64,000 nt of DNA, from contig NZ_FRCB01000001.1 in assembly GCF_900142765.1 (NCBI RefSeq), positions 682,001-746,000 on the forward strand, read 5' to 3'. The notes under the pieces are model-generated. The model was not told the DNA's origin. It saw nothing but the letters and a program-made list of their open reading frames with translations, and did no database searches. This stretch comes from Roseovarius litoreus (GTDB lineage: Bacteria; Pseudomonadota; Alphaproteobacteria; Rhodobacterales; Rhodobacteraceae). Shown one piece after another: positions 50,822 through 60,661 of the stretch; within the stretch, counting starts at the first letter, position 1, and each line of letters starts with the position of its first letter. The position numbers and the translations under genes were made by a program.

Positions 50822-51867
50822 GCCACCGCCCTCTCCAGCAGCGCCGAAATCAGCCGCTCCACCCCGCGCCCATCCACCGCTTGCCGGCCTTTCACCGCCA
50901 TCGCCTCGCGCTGCCTGTCAGCCCGGATCAGAGACGAAACCGCCTCAAAAAGCGTTTCAGACCCAACATCCGCAACCCGCCCCAGATAAGGCGCACCGGT
51001 CAGCGCCTGCCACCCAAGGCAGGGCCGCTCCTGATTGGCGGCAAGCGCCAGCGTCACCATCGGCAGCCCACAGATCGCCGCCTCATAACTCATCGTGCCG
51101 CCGGCGATCACCGCCAGATCACAGCCCGCCATCAGCCCCGGCATATCCTCAGGACCCACATGCAGCTCCACCTGCCCGGATCCCATCTCGGCCGCCGCCC
51201 GCTCCACGGCGGCAAGCCCCGGATTGCCCGCACCCGAGACGAGGACAAGCGTCACCTCCCGTCCCAGCCGCCCCGCCACCGCCTTGAGCACCAGCGCGAT
51301 CGCACCCCGGTCATCGCCGCCGCCAAACGCCACCAGCACCCGGCGCACGGCCCGCCCGTCGCGGCGCCTTACCACCTGACGAAACCCGCGCCGCAGCACC
51401 GCATGGGCCGGGCCGAACAGGGTCTGCACCCGCTCGGGCCTCTCCAACCTCGGCAGATACGCGTCCCGCCGCTCGAGCGGGCCGGCATTGACCAGCACAT
51501 CACAGCAAAACCGCCAGTCGCAGCTCGCGTCGAACTGTTGCAGCCACCTTAGACCACCTGCCTTCAGCACCTCCTGAAACGCGGGATCGGCCCGATAATC
51601 GTCAATCACCGCATGGCGCGTGCCAAGCCGGTCGCACAGCGCCACCACCCTTGCCGCATCGCGCGCCGATCCCTGCCGGTCCTCGACCGCCTGCCAGTGT
51701 TGGAACAGATCGCCATCCTCTGCCAGCCGCAGCCCCTCTGCCGGTCCGATCATCGCCGAGCCGATGCCCTGATCCCGCAAATGTCGCGCCATCTCGCAGC
51801 AGCGCGTCACATGGCCCAGCCCCACGCCCTTGCCGCTCTGGCAACGAAAGACGACCCACCGGCTCAT
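50818..51867 (-). CDS. pseG: UDP-2,4-diacetamido-2,4,6-trideoxy-beta-L-altropyranose hydrolase
   Basis: The 349-residue GT-B-like hydrolase has the N-terminal VVFRCQSGKGVGLGHVTRCCEMA, whose GLGHV..C pattern is the PseG hallmark, and a C-terminal UDP-site with VIAGGTMSYEAAICGLP. It removes UDP before PseI acts. The ATG at 51867 overlaps pseF by 4 bp; the frame extends 54 codons upstream inside pseF without support. Confidence 0.9.
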   Translation of the reverse strand: MSRWVVFRCQSGKGVGLGHVTRCCEMARHLRDQGIGSAMIGPAEGLRLAEDGDLFQHWQAVEDRQGSARDAARVVALCDRLGTRHAVIDDYRADPAFQEVLKAGGLRWLQQFDASCDWRFCCDVLVNAGPLERRDAYLPRLERPERVQTLFGPAHAVLRRGFRQVVRRRDGRAVRRVLVAFGGGDDRGAIALVLKAVAGRLGREVTLVLVSGAGNPGLAAVERAAAEMGSGQVELHVGPEDMPGLMAGCDLAVIAGGTMSYEAAICGLPMVTLALAANQERPCLGWQALTGAPYLGRVADVGSETLFEAVSSLIRADRQREAMAVKGRQAVDGRGVERLISALLERAVA

Positions 51868-52586
51868 GGCATGGTCCCGGCGGGGTGCAGACGGTCGAAA
51901 AGCGTCTCTGCAAAGGCCCAATCTTCGGGCGTATCGATATCCTGCGCCCTGTCGCGCGGGATCATGCAGGGCAGCGACCGGGGCGAAAACATCGGTGCAT
52001 CCTCCATGAACGCATCGCGCCGACCCCAATAAAACATCCCGGCATCGTGAAACGCCTCCGGCAGATCCTGTGTCCGGGACCGCGCATGCTCGGGCAAGAT
52101 CATCCGCACACCGCCGGTGTCCCTGAGCTGCAAGGCCCGTTGCACCGGATGCGCATACCCCACAGCGGCAAACACGAAATCCAGTGCGGGCCGATCCGCC
52201 AGCATCTCGAAACCGCGCCTCAGATCCTCGGCGCGCAGCATCGCGGCGGTGGCATAGATGCAGCAGGCCATGGTCACCGGCCTGTCATGCCGCGCCTCGG
52301 CATCGGCAATCGCATGGGTGATGACGCCGCGCGTCGGTGTCAGATCACCGGACAGATAGGCTGGCCGGCGAAACGGCACCAGCGCACCGGCATTTTCAGC
52401 GACAGAGGCAATCTCGTCATCATCGGTCGAGACGATCACCTCGTCGAACAGCCCCACCTCCAGCGCCGCGGCAATCGGCCAGTGGATCATCGGGCACCCG
52501 CCGAAGGGCTTGATGTTCTTGCGCGGAATACGCTTGCTGCCGCCGCGCGCCGGAACGATCGCGATCTGCAAAAAAGCCCCTGTCAC
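51864..52586 (-). CDS. pseF: Pseudaminic acid cytidylyltransferase
   Basis: CMP-sugar synthetase with IAIVPARGGSKRIPRKNIKPFGG, VIVSTDDDEIASVAENAGA and QDIDTPEDWAFAETLF. It activates the nonulosonic acid with CTP. A GTG at 52586 with GAGAGG nine bases upstream gives 240 residues and a normal N-terminus; the frame remains open to an ATG pair at 52652, which lacks a ribosome site but would also work. No phosphatase domain is present, unlike the NeuA homologue at 38.4 kb. Confidence 0.9.
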   Translation of the reverse strand: MTGAFLQIAIVPARGGSKRIPRKNIKPFGGCPMIHWPIAAALEVGLFDEVIVSTDDDEIASVAENAGALVPFRRPAYLSGDLTPTRGVITHAIADAEARHDRPVTMACCIYATAAMLRAEDLRRGFEMLADRPALDFVFAAVGYAHPVQRALQLRDTGGVRMILPEHARSRTQDLPEAFHDAGMFYWGRRDAFMEDAPMFSPRSLPCMIPRDRAQDIDTPEDWAFAETLFDRLHPAGTMP

Positions 52587-52692
52587 ACTCGGGTTCCTCT
52601 CGACACGCTTGCCGGTCACAGGCCCACAGGACCTGTCAGCTTCATTCATCATGAACGAAGGTTAACAAACCGTTACGCCATGCCGAAAAGGG

Positions 52693-53418
52693 TCAACCTG
52701 ACTGGTCAGGATAGAAGAGGTCGAAATCCCGTTTGTATCTCTCGAAGATCAGCGCCAGCAGCTTATCGGGCAAGGTCAGAGCCTGATGTTCCCCTGCAAC
52801 GATCCGCCTGTTCCTTGCGCCCAGCTTGCCCATGGCCACGCCGCTGCGCGCTTCGATCCGGGCGGCCACATGGGCCCAATCCGCGTCGATGCTTTCCACG
52901 CGCCCCACGAAATCCGGCACAAGTCGTCCCTGATGCTCGAGGATCCCGCTTTGCGAATGCACATGGATGTCCGCCCGGTCATCCGGCGTCTCGGCCACCG
53001 CCTGCACAAAGGCGGCAAAGGGCATTCCCGGCCTGACCCCCATTGCCAGGAATCCCGGCGACAGGGCCTCATTCTCGATCACCTTGTTGTTCCAGCACGA
53101 ATGCAGCCGCGCCACCGGATGTCTGACAAAGCTGAAGGTCCAGCATTTGGCCGCATGACCCTCGCTCACGAAACGCTCGGGCGTCATCCGCTTGGCCAAC
53201 CCCTCTTCGGTGTCGTCCCAGAACCCATCCTGCGCCACGGTTCGATCGCTTCTCGCGCGAATGCCGAACCTCATCGCCAAAGCCGACTTGATCGACGAAT
53301 TCGCCGCCTTCGGCACCCGGACATAGGCAATCCCCGGCCCCGGCAGACAGATCACATGCGCCTCGTGATAGCCCTGTGCCGGGCCATGCAGCAGCCGATG
53401 GGCCAATCTCCGGATCAC
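52693..53418 (-). CDS. Sulfotransferase family protein
   Basis: The 241-residue protein carries a PAPS-binding 5' phosphosulfate loop-like YVRVPKAANSSIKSALAMRF and the 3' phosphate motif FSFVRHPVARLHSCWNN, matching the Sulfotransfer_2 family that modifies carbohydrates. It overlaps the GT2 gene by 4 bp (ATGA). It probably sulfates the exported glycan; PAPS synthesis genes are not in the window. Confidence 0.8.
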   Translation of the reverse strand: MIRRLAHRLLHGPAQGYHEAHVICLPGPGIAYVRVPKAANSSIKSALAMRFGIRARSDRTVAQDGFWDDTEEGLAKRMTPERFVSEGHAAKCWTFSFVRHPVARLHSCWNNKVIENEALSPGFLAMGVRPGMPFAAFVQAVAETPDDRADIHVHSQSGILEHQGRLVPDFVGRVESIDADWAHVAARIEARSGVAMGKLGARNRRIVAGEHQALTLPDKLLALIFERYKRDFDLFYPDQSG

Positions 53419-54224
53419 GGCGCCTGCCCCGCATCAGCACCCAGCCTCCTGCCCAGCGCAAAGCGCAGCATCAGCCCGATGCGTCCGAACCGGCGCGCAT
53501 GCCGCATCGCGTAAAGCGGATGTACCAGCCATGCCCAGCGCCCGAAAACCCGGCGCTGAACCGCAAGTCTTGCATCGTAGAGCGCCGGACTGTCCCACAG
53601 ATCGCCGCTGCTTGGGCCACGATGCGCGCCGGCGATCACCGGCAACGCCTCACCCCGCATTCCGGCGCGCAGCATGTCGGCGACAAAGACATACTCCTCG
53701 CCCAGTCCGTACCGCGCGCCCTTTCCAAAGGCCTCGTCGAACCGCACACCGCATCCCAGAACCCGGTTGCGCCGCACGATCAATTCCGGCGCACAGATCC
53801 GCCCGCTGTTGCGCAAGCCAAGCATGTGCCGCCCCGCTCTGCGCCCATGTTTCGGCAAACGGTCCTCGCGCCAACCCGCGACAAAACTCAGATCGGGCCG
53901 CGATTGCAGATGCGTCGCCAGCGCCAAAAGCCCCTCGGTCCGCAACACCATGTCATCATCGGCAAAAACCACCAGATCGGTTTCGGCCGTCTCCAACGCG
54001 ATATTGCGGCTTTGCGACAGTCCCAGTCCCTCGACCTCCAGAACGTGCAGATCGCCGCGCCCGCAAAGCTGCCCCGAAAGCATGTGCCCGTCCGGTGGCT
54101 GAACCACGATGAGATACCGCAGTCGCTCCACAGGGTCCGGCAACGCGATCCCGCGCAGCCTCGATCCCATCGTCGCGATGGCAACCGTCAACTCGTTCCT
54201 GTCATCCGGCAAACGATTGCGCAC
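53415..54224 (-). CDS. Glycosyltransferase family 2
   Basis: The 269-residue GT-A transferase has ELTVAIATMGSRLRG at the start, LGLSQSRNIALETAETDLVVF and the metal-binding triad FADDDMVL. No membrane segment is obvious. It precedes the sulfotransferase in the same operon. Donor and acceptor are unknown. Confidence 0.85.
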   Translation of the reverse strand: MRNRLPDDRNELTVAIATMGSRLRGIALPDPVERLRYLIVVQPPDGHMLSGQLCGRGDLHVLEVEGLGLSQSRNIALETAETDLVVFADDDMVLRTEGLLALATHLQSRPDLSFVAGWREDRLPKHGRRAGRHMLGLRNSGRICAPELIVRRNRVLGCGVRFDEAFGKGARYGLGEEYVFVADMLRAGMRGEALPVIAGAHRGPSSGDLWDSPALYDARLAVQRRVFGRWAWLVHPLYAMRHARRFGRIGLMLRFALGRRLGADAGQAP

Positions 54225-54326
54225 TCATAACCCGATCATCACTGGCATGTTCAACCCTGAATGGTCTTTTTTCGCAGGTGGCACAGATTCGGTCAATCTT
54301 CGGCCATGCTCCGGCACAGCACCGGG

Positions 54327-56768
54327 TCACAGGAACTGGATGTTGTCCGCAAGATCGCCCAGACCCAGATAGAGCGTCACCTCGATGATATCGCCACTCC
54401 CGAAGTCCAGCGTCACCGTGCCATCGCCAAAGCTGGCATGACGATCCAGCACGGTCTGCGCATTGGCCGGGCCATCCACCAGCGCCGCATCCAGCATCAG
54501 GATGTCATGCGCCGCCTCGAAGTCCAGAATGGCGTCCCGGTCATCCCCCCGCCGAAAGATGAATTCATCCGCAAGGCTCCCGCCCCGCATCGTGTCGTTT
54601 CCGGGTCCTCCCTCGATCACATCCAGCCCTTGTGACCCCTGGATCACATCATGGCCCGGCCCACCGCGAAGCGTGTCGTTCCCCGTCGCCCCAAAGAGAC
54701 TGTCATTGCCCGATCCGCCCTCAAGCAGATCCGATCCAAGATTTCCGAAAAGCGCGTCCTGCCCGTCACCTCCATAAAGGAAATCAAATCCGAACCCTCC
54801 CGACAACGTGTCATCCCCTGCCTCGCCGTGCAGATCGTCCTGCCCTTCGCTGCCCAGCAGACTGTCATCGCCATCCCCCCCGAACAGCGTGTCCCAACCG
54901 GTGCGACCGATCACCGTGTCGTTGCCCCCATCTCCGTACACCACATCCACGCCGTTACCCGGACTGATCCAGTCATTCCCGTCACCGCCATAAATCAGAT
55001 CGACCCCGGTATTGCCCAACAACCGATCATGTCCCGACCCGCCATAAAGCGTATCCGCCCCGATCCCCCCGGCCAGCGTGTCATGGCCCGCCTCCCCGAA
55101 CAGCAGATCGACCGAACTCAGCCCCTCAAGACTGTCATTGCCGTCGCCGCCATAAAGGCTGTCGGCCCCGGTGCCACCGATCAACGTGTCGCGTCCCGGC
55201 CCACCCCGCAGGATATCCGCCCCGGCCTCGCCCAGAAGCCGGTCATTGCCGCCCATGCCGGTGATCACATCGCCACCACCCGCGCCATTGATGGTGTCAT
55301 TGCCTTCTCCCCCCAGCAGGACATCAGGCGCGTCCGTCTGCGTCGTCAAAAATTCGGGCGGCGCGATCCGGACGATGCCCAGCATGTCCGTCTCGAGGAT
55401 CTCGCGCCAGCCGATCTCCGCTCCGCTTGCGGTGCGCAGGGTCAGCACATCGGCGCCATAAGTGATCCGCGCGCCATCGCTCAGCGTCTCGAGCCCGATC
55501 TGCAGCGTTGAATACAACCCCTCCCAATCCGACAGATCCACCCGGTCCTGTCCCGGCGCAAACCCCCGGATCTCGTCCGGCGCGCCATCCTGCACCAGCA
55601 CGAACAGATCGGCACCCGCTCCGCCAATCAGCGTATCGGCCCCGCCCCCATCCCAGATCAGCCCACCATCAGCTCCGATGCCCAGCACATCGGCGCCCTC
55701 GGTCCCGATGACCACCTCCCGACCAGGCAGCAGCGGTGCGGAAAGCAAGCTCAGCCCCGCCTCCCGCTCCGAGGTCGCCACCACATGCAGCGCACCCCCG
55801 AACACCGTCAGCGCCACCGCATTTGGATTGTTCAGCCCCAGCGCCCGGGTGTCCGACACCGTATCAAGATGCACCATCTGCCCATTGGGCAAGAGCTGCA
55901 GAAGGCTCAACCCGTCATCGGCCCCCCCGGCCAGCACATAAACCTGCCCCTCATGACTCAGTGTCTGCAACACGCTGATCCCGCCGAATCGGGTCTGGCG
56001 ATCGTCCAGCGTGTTGTCCAGAAGGGTCAACGCACCACTTCCCGTGACCTCCAGCACGCTGATCGCACCCGCCTCGAAACTGCCCGCCAGCAAGAAATCC
56101 CGCCCCTCCAATGTGACCGTCTCCAGCAGATTGGGCCGGAAAGAAACGCCCTCCTCCTCGATCCCCAGCGATGCGCGCCGGGTCAGTCCGCCCGCAGCCG
56201 TGACCTCAAAGGCGCTGATCCCGGACTCCTGTTGCGAGGCGGCAAAAACCATAGTGCGCCCCGACACGGTCTGCACCGCAGCCAAGGCAATCGGCCCCGC
56301 AAGGTACGCCTCATCGCTGTCCGCCAGCTGCGACACCTGCATGAGCCCCCCCGAAGGCTCTCGCCGCAAAACCGACAGCCCGCTGCCATCCGGCACGGCG
56401 GCGACCATATAATCCGTGCCATGCACAGGCGTCGCCACCAGATGCACCAGATCCCCGTAATGCCCGCTTTGGCCTGAATAGAGACTTATCTTGTCGCCAA
56501 ACTCCTGCAACCGGTCCAGCTCCTCGGTCAACAGCCGGAATTGCCGGCCGCCGATCACCGACGCGACATAGGCCTCGGCGCGCATCTCCGCCGCCACGAA
56601 AGAAAGCTGCCCCGTCTCGGTCAGCCGCCAGATGCCTTGGGACAGCCCCATGCCCCCCAGAACCGAAATCCCGAGATCCGCCCCAAGCGGCGAAAACACC
56701 AGGTTCGGCATGATGCCCGAATGCAGACCATCAGCACCCGGATCATGCGTCTGTTGCGTAAACTCCAT
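54327..56768 (-). CDS. RTX (hemolysin-type calcium-binding) protein with beta-propeller-like N-terminus
   Basis: The 813-residue acidic protein. Residues about 30-350 contain repeated beta-propeller-like units ([33 protein letters not shown]), resembling lactonase-type seven-blade folds. A short RTX stretch follows at 354-395. The main block at 482-730 holds about two dozen nonapeptides (GGxGxDxLx), and the C-terminal 80 residues end DNIQFL like type I secretion signals. It is probably exported by a type I system encoded elsewhere and folds with calcium outside the cell. GGGAGA precedes the ATG. It lies between kpsT and the glycosyltransferase genes. Confidence 0.88.
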   Translation of the reverse strand: MEFTQQTHDPGADGLHSGIMPNLVFSPLGADLGISVLGGMGLSQGIWRLTETGQLSFVAAEMRAEAYVASVIGGRQFRLLTEELDRLQEFGDKISLYSGQSGHYGDLVHLVATPVHGTDYMVAAVPDGSGLSVLRREPSGGLMQVSQLADSDEAYLAGPIALAAVQTVSGRTMVFAASQQESGISAFEVTAAGGLTRRASLGIEEEGVSFRPNLLETVTLEGRDFLLAGSFEAGAISVLEVTGSGALTLLDNTLDDRQTRFGGISVLQTLSHEGQVYVLAGGADDGLSLLQLLPNGQMVHLDTVSDTRALGLNNPNAVALTVFGGALHVVATSEREAGLSLLSAPLLPGREVVIGTEGADVLGIGADGGLIWDGGGADTLIGGAGADLFVLVQDGAPDEIRGFAPGQDRVDLSDWEGLYSTLQIGLETLSDGARITYGADVLTLRTASGAEIGWREILETDMLGIVRIAPPEFLTTQTDAPDVLLGGEGNDTINGAGGGDVITGMGGNDRLLGEAGADILRGGPGRDTLIGGTGADSLYGGDGNDSLEGLSSVDLLFGEAGHDTLAGGIGADTLYGGSGHDRLLGNTGVDLIYGGDGNDWISPGNGVDVVYGDGGNDTVIGRTGWDTLFGGDGDDSLLGSEGQDDLHGEAGDDTLSGGFGFDFLYGGDGQDALFGNLGSDLLEGGSGNDSLFGATGNDTLRGGPGHDVIQGSQGLDVIEGGPGNDTMRGGSLADEFIFRRGDDRDAILDFEAAHDILMLDAALVDGPANAQTVLDRHASFGDGTVTLDFGSGDIIEVTLYLGLGDLADNIQFL

Positions 56769-56893
56769 TGCAGGTCTCCCACCACCAACGATGGAATCCT
56801 GTCAAAGGGCCGGGTCACCGGCCTGAAACGCTCGCGGCAAAACCGTGGCGTTCGCTTGCGATTTTCGTCAACTTTTCGCGGATCGGACCTGCG

Positions 56894-57556
56894 TCACATG
56901 GGCTGTTCCATGTTCTTCACATGCTGGGCAATCGCCTCTTCAACCGTGTCGTAAAAGGTCAGCTTGCCATCCTCGAGGATCGCACCCGCGGTGCACAGGT
57001 TGCGCACTTCAGCCAGCGAATGGGTCACCACGATCGCGCTGCTTTGCTGCAACCGGGCCTTGAACACCTCGGCGCTTCTGGCGCGAAACGCCCGGTCGCC
57101 CACCGATGTCACCTCGTCCACCAGATAGGTGTCGAAATGAATGCCCATCGAAATGCCAAAAGCCAGCCGTGACCGCATCCCCGACGAATAACTGCGCACC
57201 GGCATTCGGAAATGCCCGCCCAACCCCGAAAACTCCGCGACGAAAGCGATCAACTCGTCGGTATCCACGCCATAGACACGCGCGATGAACCGGCAATTCT
57301 GCGCGCCGGTCAGATCCCGGTGGAACGTGCCGGTGAACCCCACTGGAAACGAGACACTGCCCCGTCTGACGATCCGCCCCTCATCATGGCGCATATTGCC
57401 GGAAATCATCCGTAACAGGGTCGATTTTCCCGCCCCGTTGCGCCCCATCAACGCCACCGCCTGCCCGGCGGGAAACAGCGCGTTGATCCCTCGCGCCACG
57501 TATTTGCGGCCCCTCGATGTCGGAAAGCTCTTGGTCAGGTTGCGCAGCTCGATCAT
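56894..57556 (-). CDS. kpsT: Capsule polysaccharide ABC exporter ATP-binding protein
   Basis: The 220-residue ATPase has Walker A GRNGAGKSTLL, a degenerate signature YSSGMRSRLAFGISM and Walker B TYLVDEV, as in KpsT/RkpT-type capsule exporters. It lies 12 bases after kpsE. Its membrane partner KpsM is transcribed divergently. Confidence 0.93.
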   Translation of the reverse strand: MIELRNLTKSFPTSRGRKYVARGINALFPAGQAVALMGRNGAGKSTLLRMISGNMRHDEGRIVRRGSVSFPVGFTGTFHRDLTGAQNCRFIARVYGVDTDELIAFVAEFSGLGGHFRMPVRSYSSGMRSRLAFGISMGIHFDTYLVDEVTSVGDRAFRARSAEVFKARLQQSSAIVVTHSLAEVRNLCTAGAILEDGKLTFYDTVEEAIAQHVKNMEQPM

Positions 57557-57568
57557 CGCGCCACCGGC

Positions 57569-58762
57569 TCACCTGCGATCCCGCAGAGAATAATAGATCA
57601 GCACCAGAATGCTCCATCCCACGCTCAGAAACAGCACCGTCAGCCCAAGGATCAACCATCGCCTTGGATATTCCGCGCTTTCCGGCAAGGTGGGCTGCTC
57701 GAACGCGGCCAGATACCGGGTTTGCCGCCGCGCCTCGGCCTGGGCCGTGTCGAAATTCGACAGCGCCGTGGTGTATTTCTTCTCGGCAAATTCCCGGTCC
57801 ACCGTCAGCTTTTCGAACTCGGTCACGATCGACGCGTAATCCTCGCCGTCTCCTTGCATGTCCGCGCCACCGCCCAGCTTGCGCCGCTCTTCGGAAATGC
57901 GTTTGCGAATGGCCTCGATCCTCAGCTTGGATTGCACCGCGCGCGGGTCGCTTTCATTGGCCTGTTCACTCAACAGGTCCAGCTTGATCAACTCTTCACC
58001 CAATTGTTGCTGCAGCGTGTTGATCAGACCCATCTGCACCTGAATATCCGCCTCCGGGCTGATGACCTGATTGGCCGAGCGAAACACCGTCAGCGCCTGT
58101 CTTGCGGCCTGCAATTGCGCTTCCGCCGATGCCAGCTCGGTGCTTGCAAAGCGGATCGAATCCGCCCTTGCGATCGCGGTCATATCGTTGATGCGCCGCA
58201 AACTCTGGTCAAAGATCGCCTGCGTGATGTCTTGTGCATCCTGCGGCGCAAAGGCATTCACCCGCACCTCGATCAGACCCGATCCCGAGGTATAGGACAC
58301 CTGCACCATCCGCCGCCAGTAATCGCGCAAATCCTCCCTCGTACCATCGGGGCGCAGCGCAAAAACCGGGTCCCGCTCGTGATGGCGGCTGAACATCGCG
58401 CGCAGGTCATGCTCTGCACCGACCCGGCCGATCATGTCCTGCGAATGGATATATTCGAACAGCACATCGCTGTCCGACGAACTGCCCGCAGACAGGCTGC
58501 CTAGACTGCCCAGAACATCCGTCGGCGTCGGCGCCTCTTCCCGCCGGATCGTGAAACCCGTGTAGGAGGCATATTGATCCGCCGCACGCTCCCACAGATA
58601 CCAGCCCGCCACCAGCGCCGGCAGCAGGATCAACAGCTGCGCCGAGATCATAAGGAAAAGATGCCGTTTGCGTGGCCTCACGCGCCGCATGGCCCTACCC
58701 GAGACCGGCGGCTTTTGCGGGTCTTTGCGGGTCTCTTCACCTTTCGATTGTTCATCGGTCAC
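57569..58762 (-). CDS. kpsE: Capsule export inner-membrane protein, KpsE/RkpR type
   Basis: The 397-residue polysaccharide co-polymerase-3 protein has membrane segments near residues 33-52 and 368-388 and a long periplasmic part with coiled-coil character (about 190-330). It links the ABC exporter to the outer-membrane channel. No KpsD/Wza-like gene is in the window. It is divergent from kpsM across 64 bases. Confidence 0.92.
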   Translation of the reverse strand: MTDEQSKGEETRKDPQKPPVSGRAMRRVRPRKRHLFLMISAQLLILLPALVAGWYLWERAADQYASYTGFTIRREEAPTPTDVLGSLGSLSAGSSSDSDVLFEYIHSQDMIGRVGAEHDLRAMFSRHHERDPVFALRPDGTREDLRDYWRRMVQVSYTSGSGLIEVRVNAFAPQDAQDITQAIFDQSLRRINDMTAIARADSIRFASTELASAEAQLQAARQALTVFRSANQVISPEADIQVQMGLINTLQQQLGEELIKLDLLSEQANESDPRAVQSKLRIEAIRKRISEERRKLGGGADMQGDGEDYASIVTEFEKLTVDREFAEKKYTTALSNFDTAQAEARRQTRYLAAFEQPTLPESAEYPRRWLILGLTVLFLSVGWSILVLIYYSLRDRR

Positions 58763-58826
58763 AGGTATGATCCAATCGACACAACTTTAACGAGTTTAGA
58801 GTTTCACGATTCTCGCAGGAATACCA

Positions 58827-59636
58827 GTGTCGATCAGCCGGCCCAATCTTCGCACACCGCAGCAGCCCGCCCGCCGGTTTCGCATGGCCCGCGTGATCCT
58901 CGCCCTCGTGCTGCGCGAGATGTCGACCACCTATGGCCGCTCTCCCGGTGGGTATGTCTGGGCCATTCTGCAACCTGTCGGGCTCATCCTGATCCTCGCG
59001 ATCGGGTTTTCGCTGCTGCTGCGGGCGCCCTCGCTCGGCACGTCGTTCCTTTTGTTCTACGCCTCCGCCCTTCTGCCGCTGCGCATGTTTCAGGACATGT
59101 CCGTCAATGTCGGCGCCGCCATCAGCTTCAACCGCGCCCTGATGGAACATCCCCGCGTCACCGTGATGGATGCGGTTCTGGCCCGTGCCCTGCTTGTTGT
59201 GCTCACCCAAGCTGTGGTCTCCGCCTTGATCTTCACCGGCATCTTTCTCGCCGAGGACATCCGCGAAACCATCGATCCTGCTCCCATCGTGACGGCCTTC
59301 GCGCTGGCCGCGTTTCTCGGCTTCGGGTTCGGGATGTTCAATTGCTATGCGATGATGGCCTTTCCGGTCTGGAAAACCCTCTGGACCGTGCTGACCCGCC
59401 CCCTGATCCTGATCTCCGGCGTGTTTTTCCTTTACGAGGACCTCCCCCGCGGTCTTCAGGACATGCTGTGGTTCAACCCGCTTCTGCATATCGCCGGCAT
59501 CGCGCGCGAAGGGGTCTATGCCATTTACCAACCCGGCTACATTTCCATCCCCCTGATCGCGGGCATGGCCATGGCCCCGATGGTCCTCGGCGCGCTTCTG
59601 CTGTTCCGCTTCGGGCGCAGCCTGATCTACAAATGA
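58827..59636 (+). CDS. kpsM: Capsule polysaccharide ABC exporter permease
   Basis: The 269-residue ABC-2 type permease has six hydrophobic segments. The GTG start at 58827 has AGGA six bases upstream. Conserved stretches include REMSTTYGRSPGGYVWAILQ and SGVFFLYEDLPRGLQDMLWF. It pairs with KpsT to export the lipid-linked glycan. The gene ends 13 bases from the convergent neuB-like gene. Confidence 0.94.
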   Translation: MSISRPNLRTPQQPARRFRMARVILALVLREMSTTYGRSPGGYVWAILQPVGLILILAIGFSLLLRAPSLGTSFLLFYASALLPLRMFQDMSVNVGAAISFNRALMEHPRVTVMDAVLARALLVVLTQAVVSALIFTGIFLAEDIRETIDPAPIVTAFALAAFLGFGFGMFNCYAMMAFPVWKTLWTVLTRPLILISGVFFLYEDLPRGLQDMLWFNPLLHIAGIAREGVYAIYQPGYISIPLIAGMAMAPMVLGALLLFRFGRSLIYK

Positions 59637-59649
59637 GCCCACCCGCGGA

Positions 59650-60570
59650 TCATGAAGCCTTGGCATGCCGCGCGCGCAGCCATTTCAGCTTGTCGCGCTG
59701 CACCTGTTCCACCGGCAGGATCTCTTCGGGCTTCATGGCCAGTGTCTGATCCACCTCTCGAATGTCCCGGCACAACTGCCTCAGCCCATCCGGCTCGAGG
59801 CTGGCGGCGTGATCGGTGCCCTTCCAGCTCCGGTCAAGGGTGAAATGCCGCTCGATATGGCTGAACCGGCCCCAGCCTTCAGCCTCCATCATCCGGCCGA
59901 CGGCCAAGGCCGCGACATCCGTGCCGATCCCCAGGTGATGCCCGGAAAACCCGATGCTTTTCACCCGTGTTCCATAGCGTTCCATGAGGTTGCGGATCTC
60001 GAACAGGCACACATCCCCGAACGCCACCGGATACCCCGAGGTGCAGCTGTAGATCACCAGATCCTTTGCTCGTCCCCGATCTTCGTAAAAGGCCACGAGA
60101 TCCGCGATCTCACGCCCCGTCGACATGCCGGTCGAGACATGGATCTCACCCTCGAAATGCCGGCACAGATAGTCCTGCAAGTCGAAATGCTGATTGGTCG
60201 CCGACGGGATTTTCAGCATCATCGGCCCAAGCGCCGCCATCTCCCGCGCCGAGGTCAGATCCCAGACGCTGGTCGAATAGGCGATGCCATGCGCCTTGCA
60301 CGTCTCGATCAACTCGCGATGCTGATCGACATCGAATTCCAGAAACTCCCGATGCGCCCCATAGGTCGGCCCATAGGCATTCTGAGGCACCGGATGCGGC
60401 GTGGTATATTCCAGCCGCGTCAGCAATTCACGATTGCAGCGTTTCTGAAACTTGGCGACATCGGCCCCGCACTCCTCGGCGGCGACGCGAATCAACTCTT
60501 TGGCGAGGTCCAGATCACCTTTGTGATTGCATCCGATTTCGGCGATCACCTGAACTGGCTGTCTTTTCAT
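59650..60570 (-). CDS. neuB: N-acetylneuraminate synthase-like protein lacking the SAF domain
   Basis: The 306-residue TIM-barrel aldolase begins VQVIAEIGCNHKGDLDLAKE, contains GPTYGAHREFLEFDVDQH and LKIPSATN, as NeuB proteins do, and ends IEHRFTLD-like HIERHFTLDRSWKGTDHAAS. The C-terminal antifreeze-like (SAF) domain, about 60 residues that help bind the sugar substrate in dimers, is absent; the frame stops 13 bases before the kpsM end. The ATG at 60570 is chosen on similarity. Probably makes Neu5Ac or a relative from ManNAc and PEP. Confidence 0.82.
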   Translation of the reverse strand: MKRQPVQVIAEIGCNHKGDLDLAKELIRVAAEECGADVAKFQKRCNRELLTRLEYTTPHPVPQNAYGPTYGAHREFLEFDVDQHRELIETCKAHGIAYSTSVWDLTSAREMAALGPMMLKIPSATNQHFDLQDYLCRHFEGEIHVSTGMSTGREIADLVAFYEDRGRAKDLVIYSCTSGYPVAFGDVCLFEIRNLMERYGTRVKSIGFSGHHLGIGTDVAALAVGRMMEAEGWGRFSHIERHFTLDRSWKGTDHAASLEPDGLRQLCRDIREVDQTLAMKPEEILPVEQVQRDKLKWLRARHAKAS

Positions 60571-60661
60571 AGCGATATACCCCTGAGACTTAACAGTTTC
60601 ACAATCTTTGCATGCAAGTCTTAAGGAAGCCCTAGCGTGTCCAAGGTTTTCGAAATTCATC

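Noticed and set aside
52670..52690. CtrA-like TTAA spaced motifs upstream of pseF and elsewhere in the glycan locus
   Set aside because: TTAA half-sites are present but the 7-base spacing of the consensus is not met.
54641..54658. Possible frameshift at the RTX block because of several long alternative frames
   Set aside because: The minus-strand frame runs unbroken through all nonapeptides to a typical DNIQFL end.
54651..55511. Dense short DNA repeats that at first resemble a CRISPR-like or satellite array
   Set aside because: They encode the RTX nonapeptides of the minus-strand gene; spacing is 27 bp in frame and there are no conserved repeat/unique spacer units.
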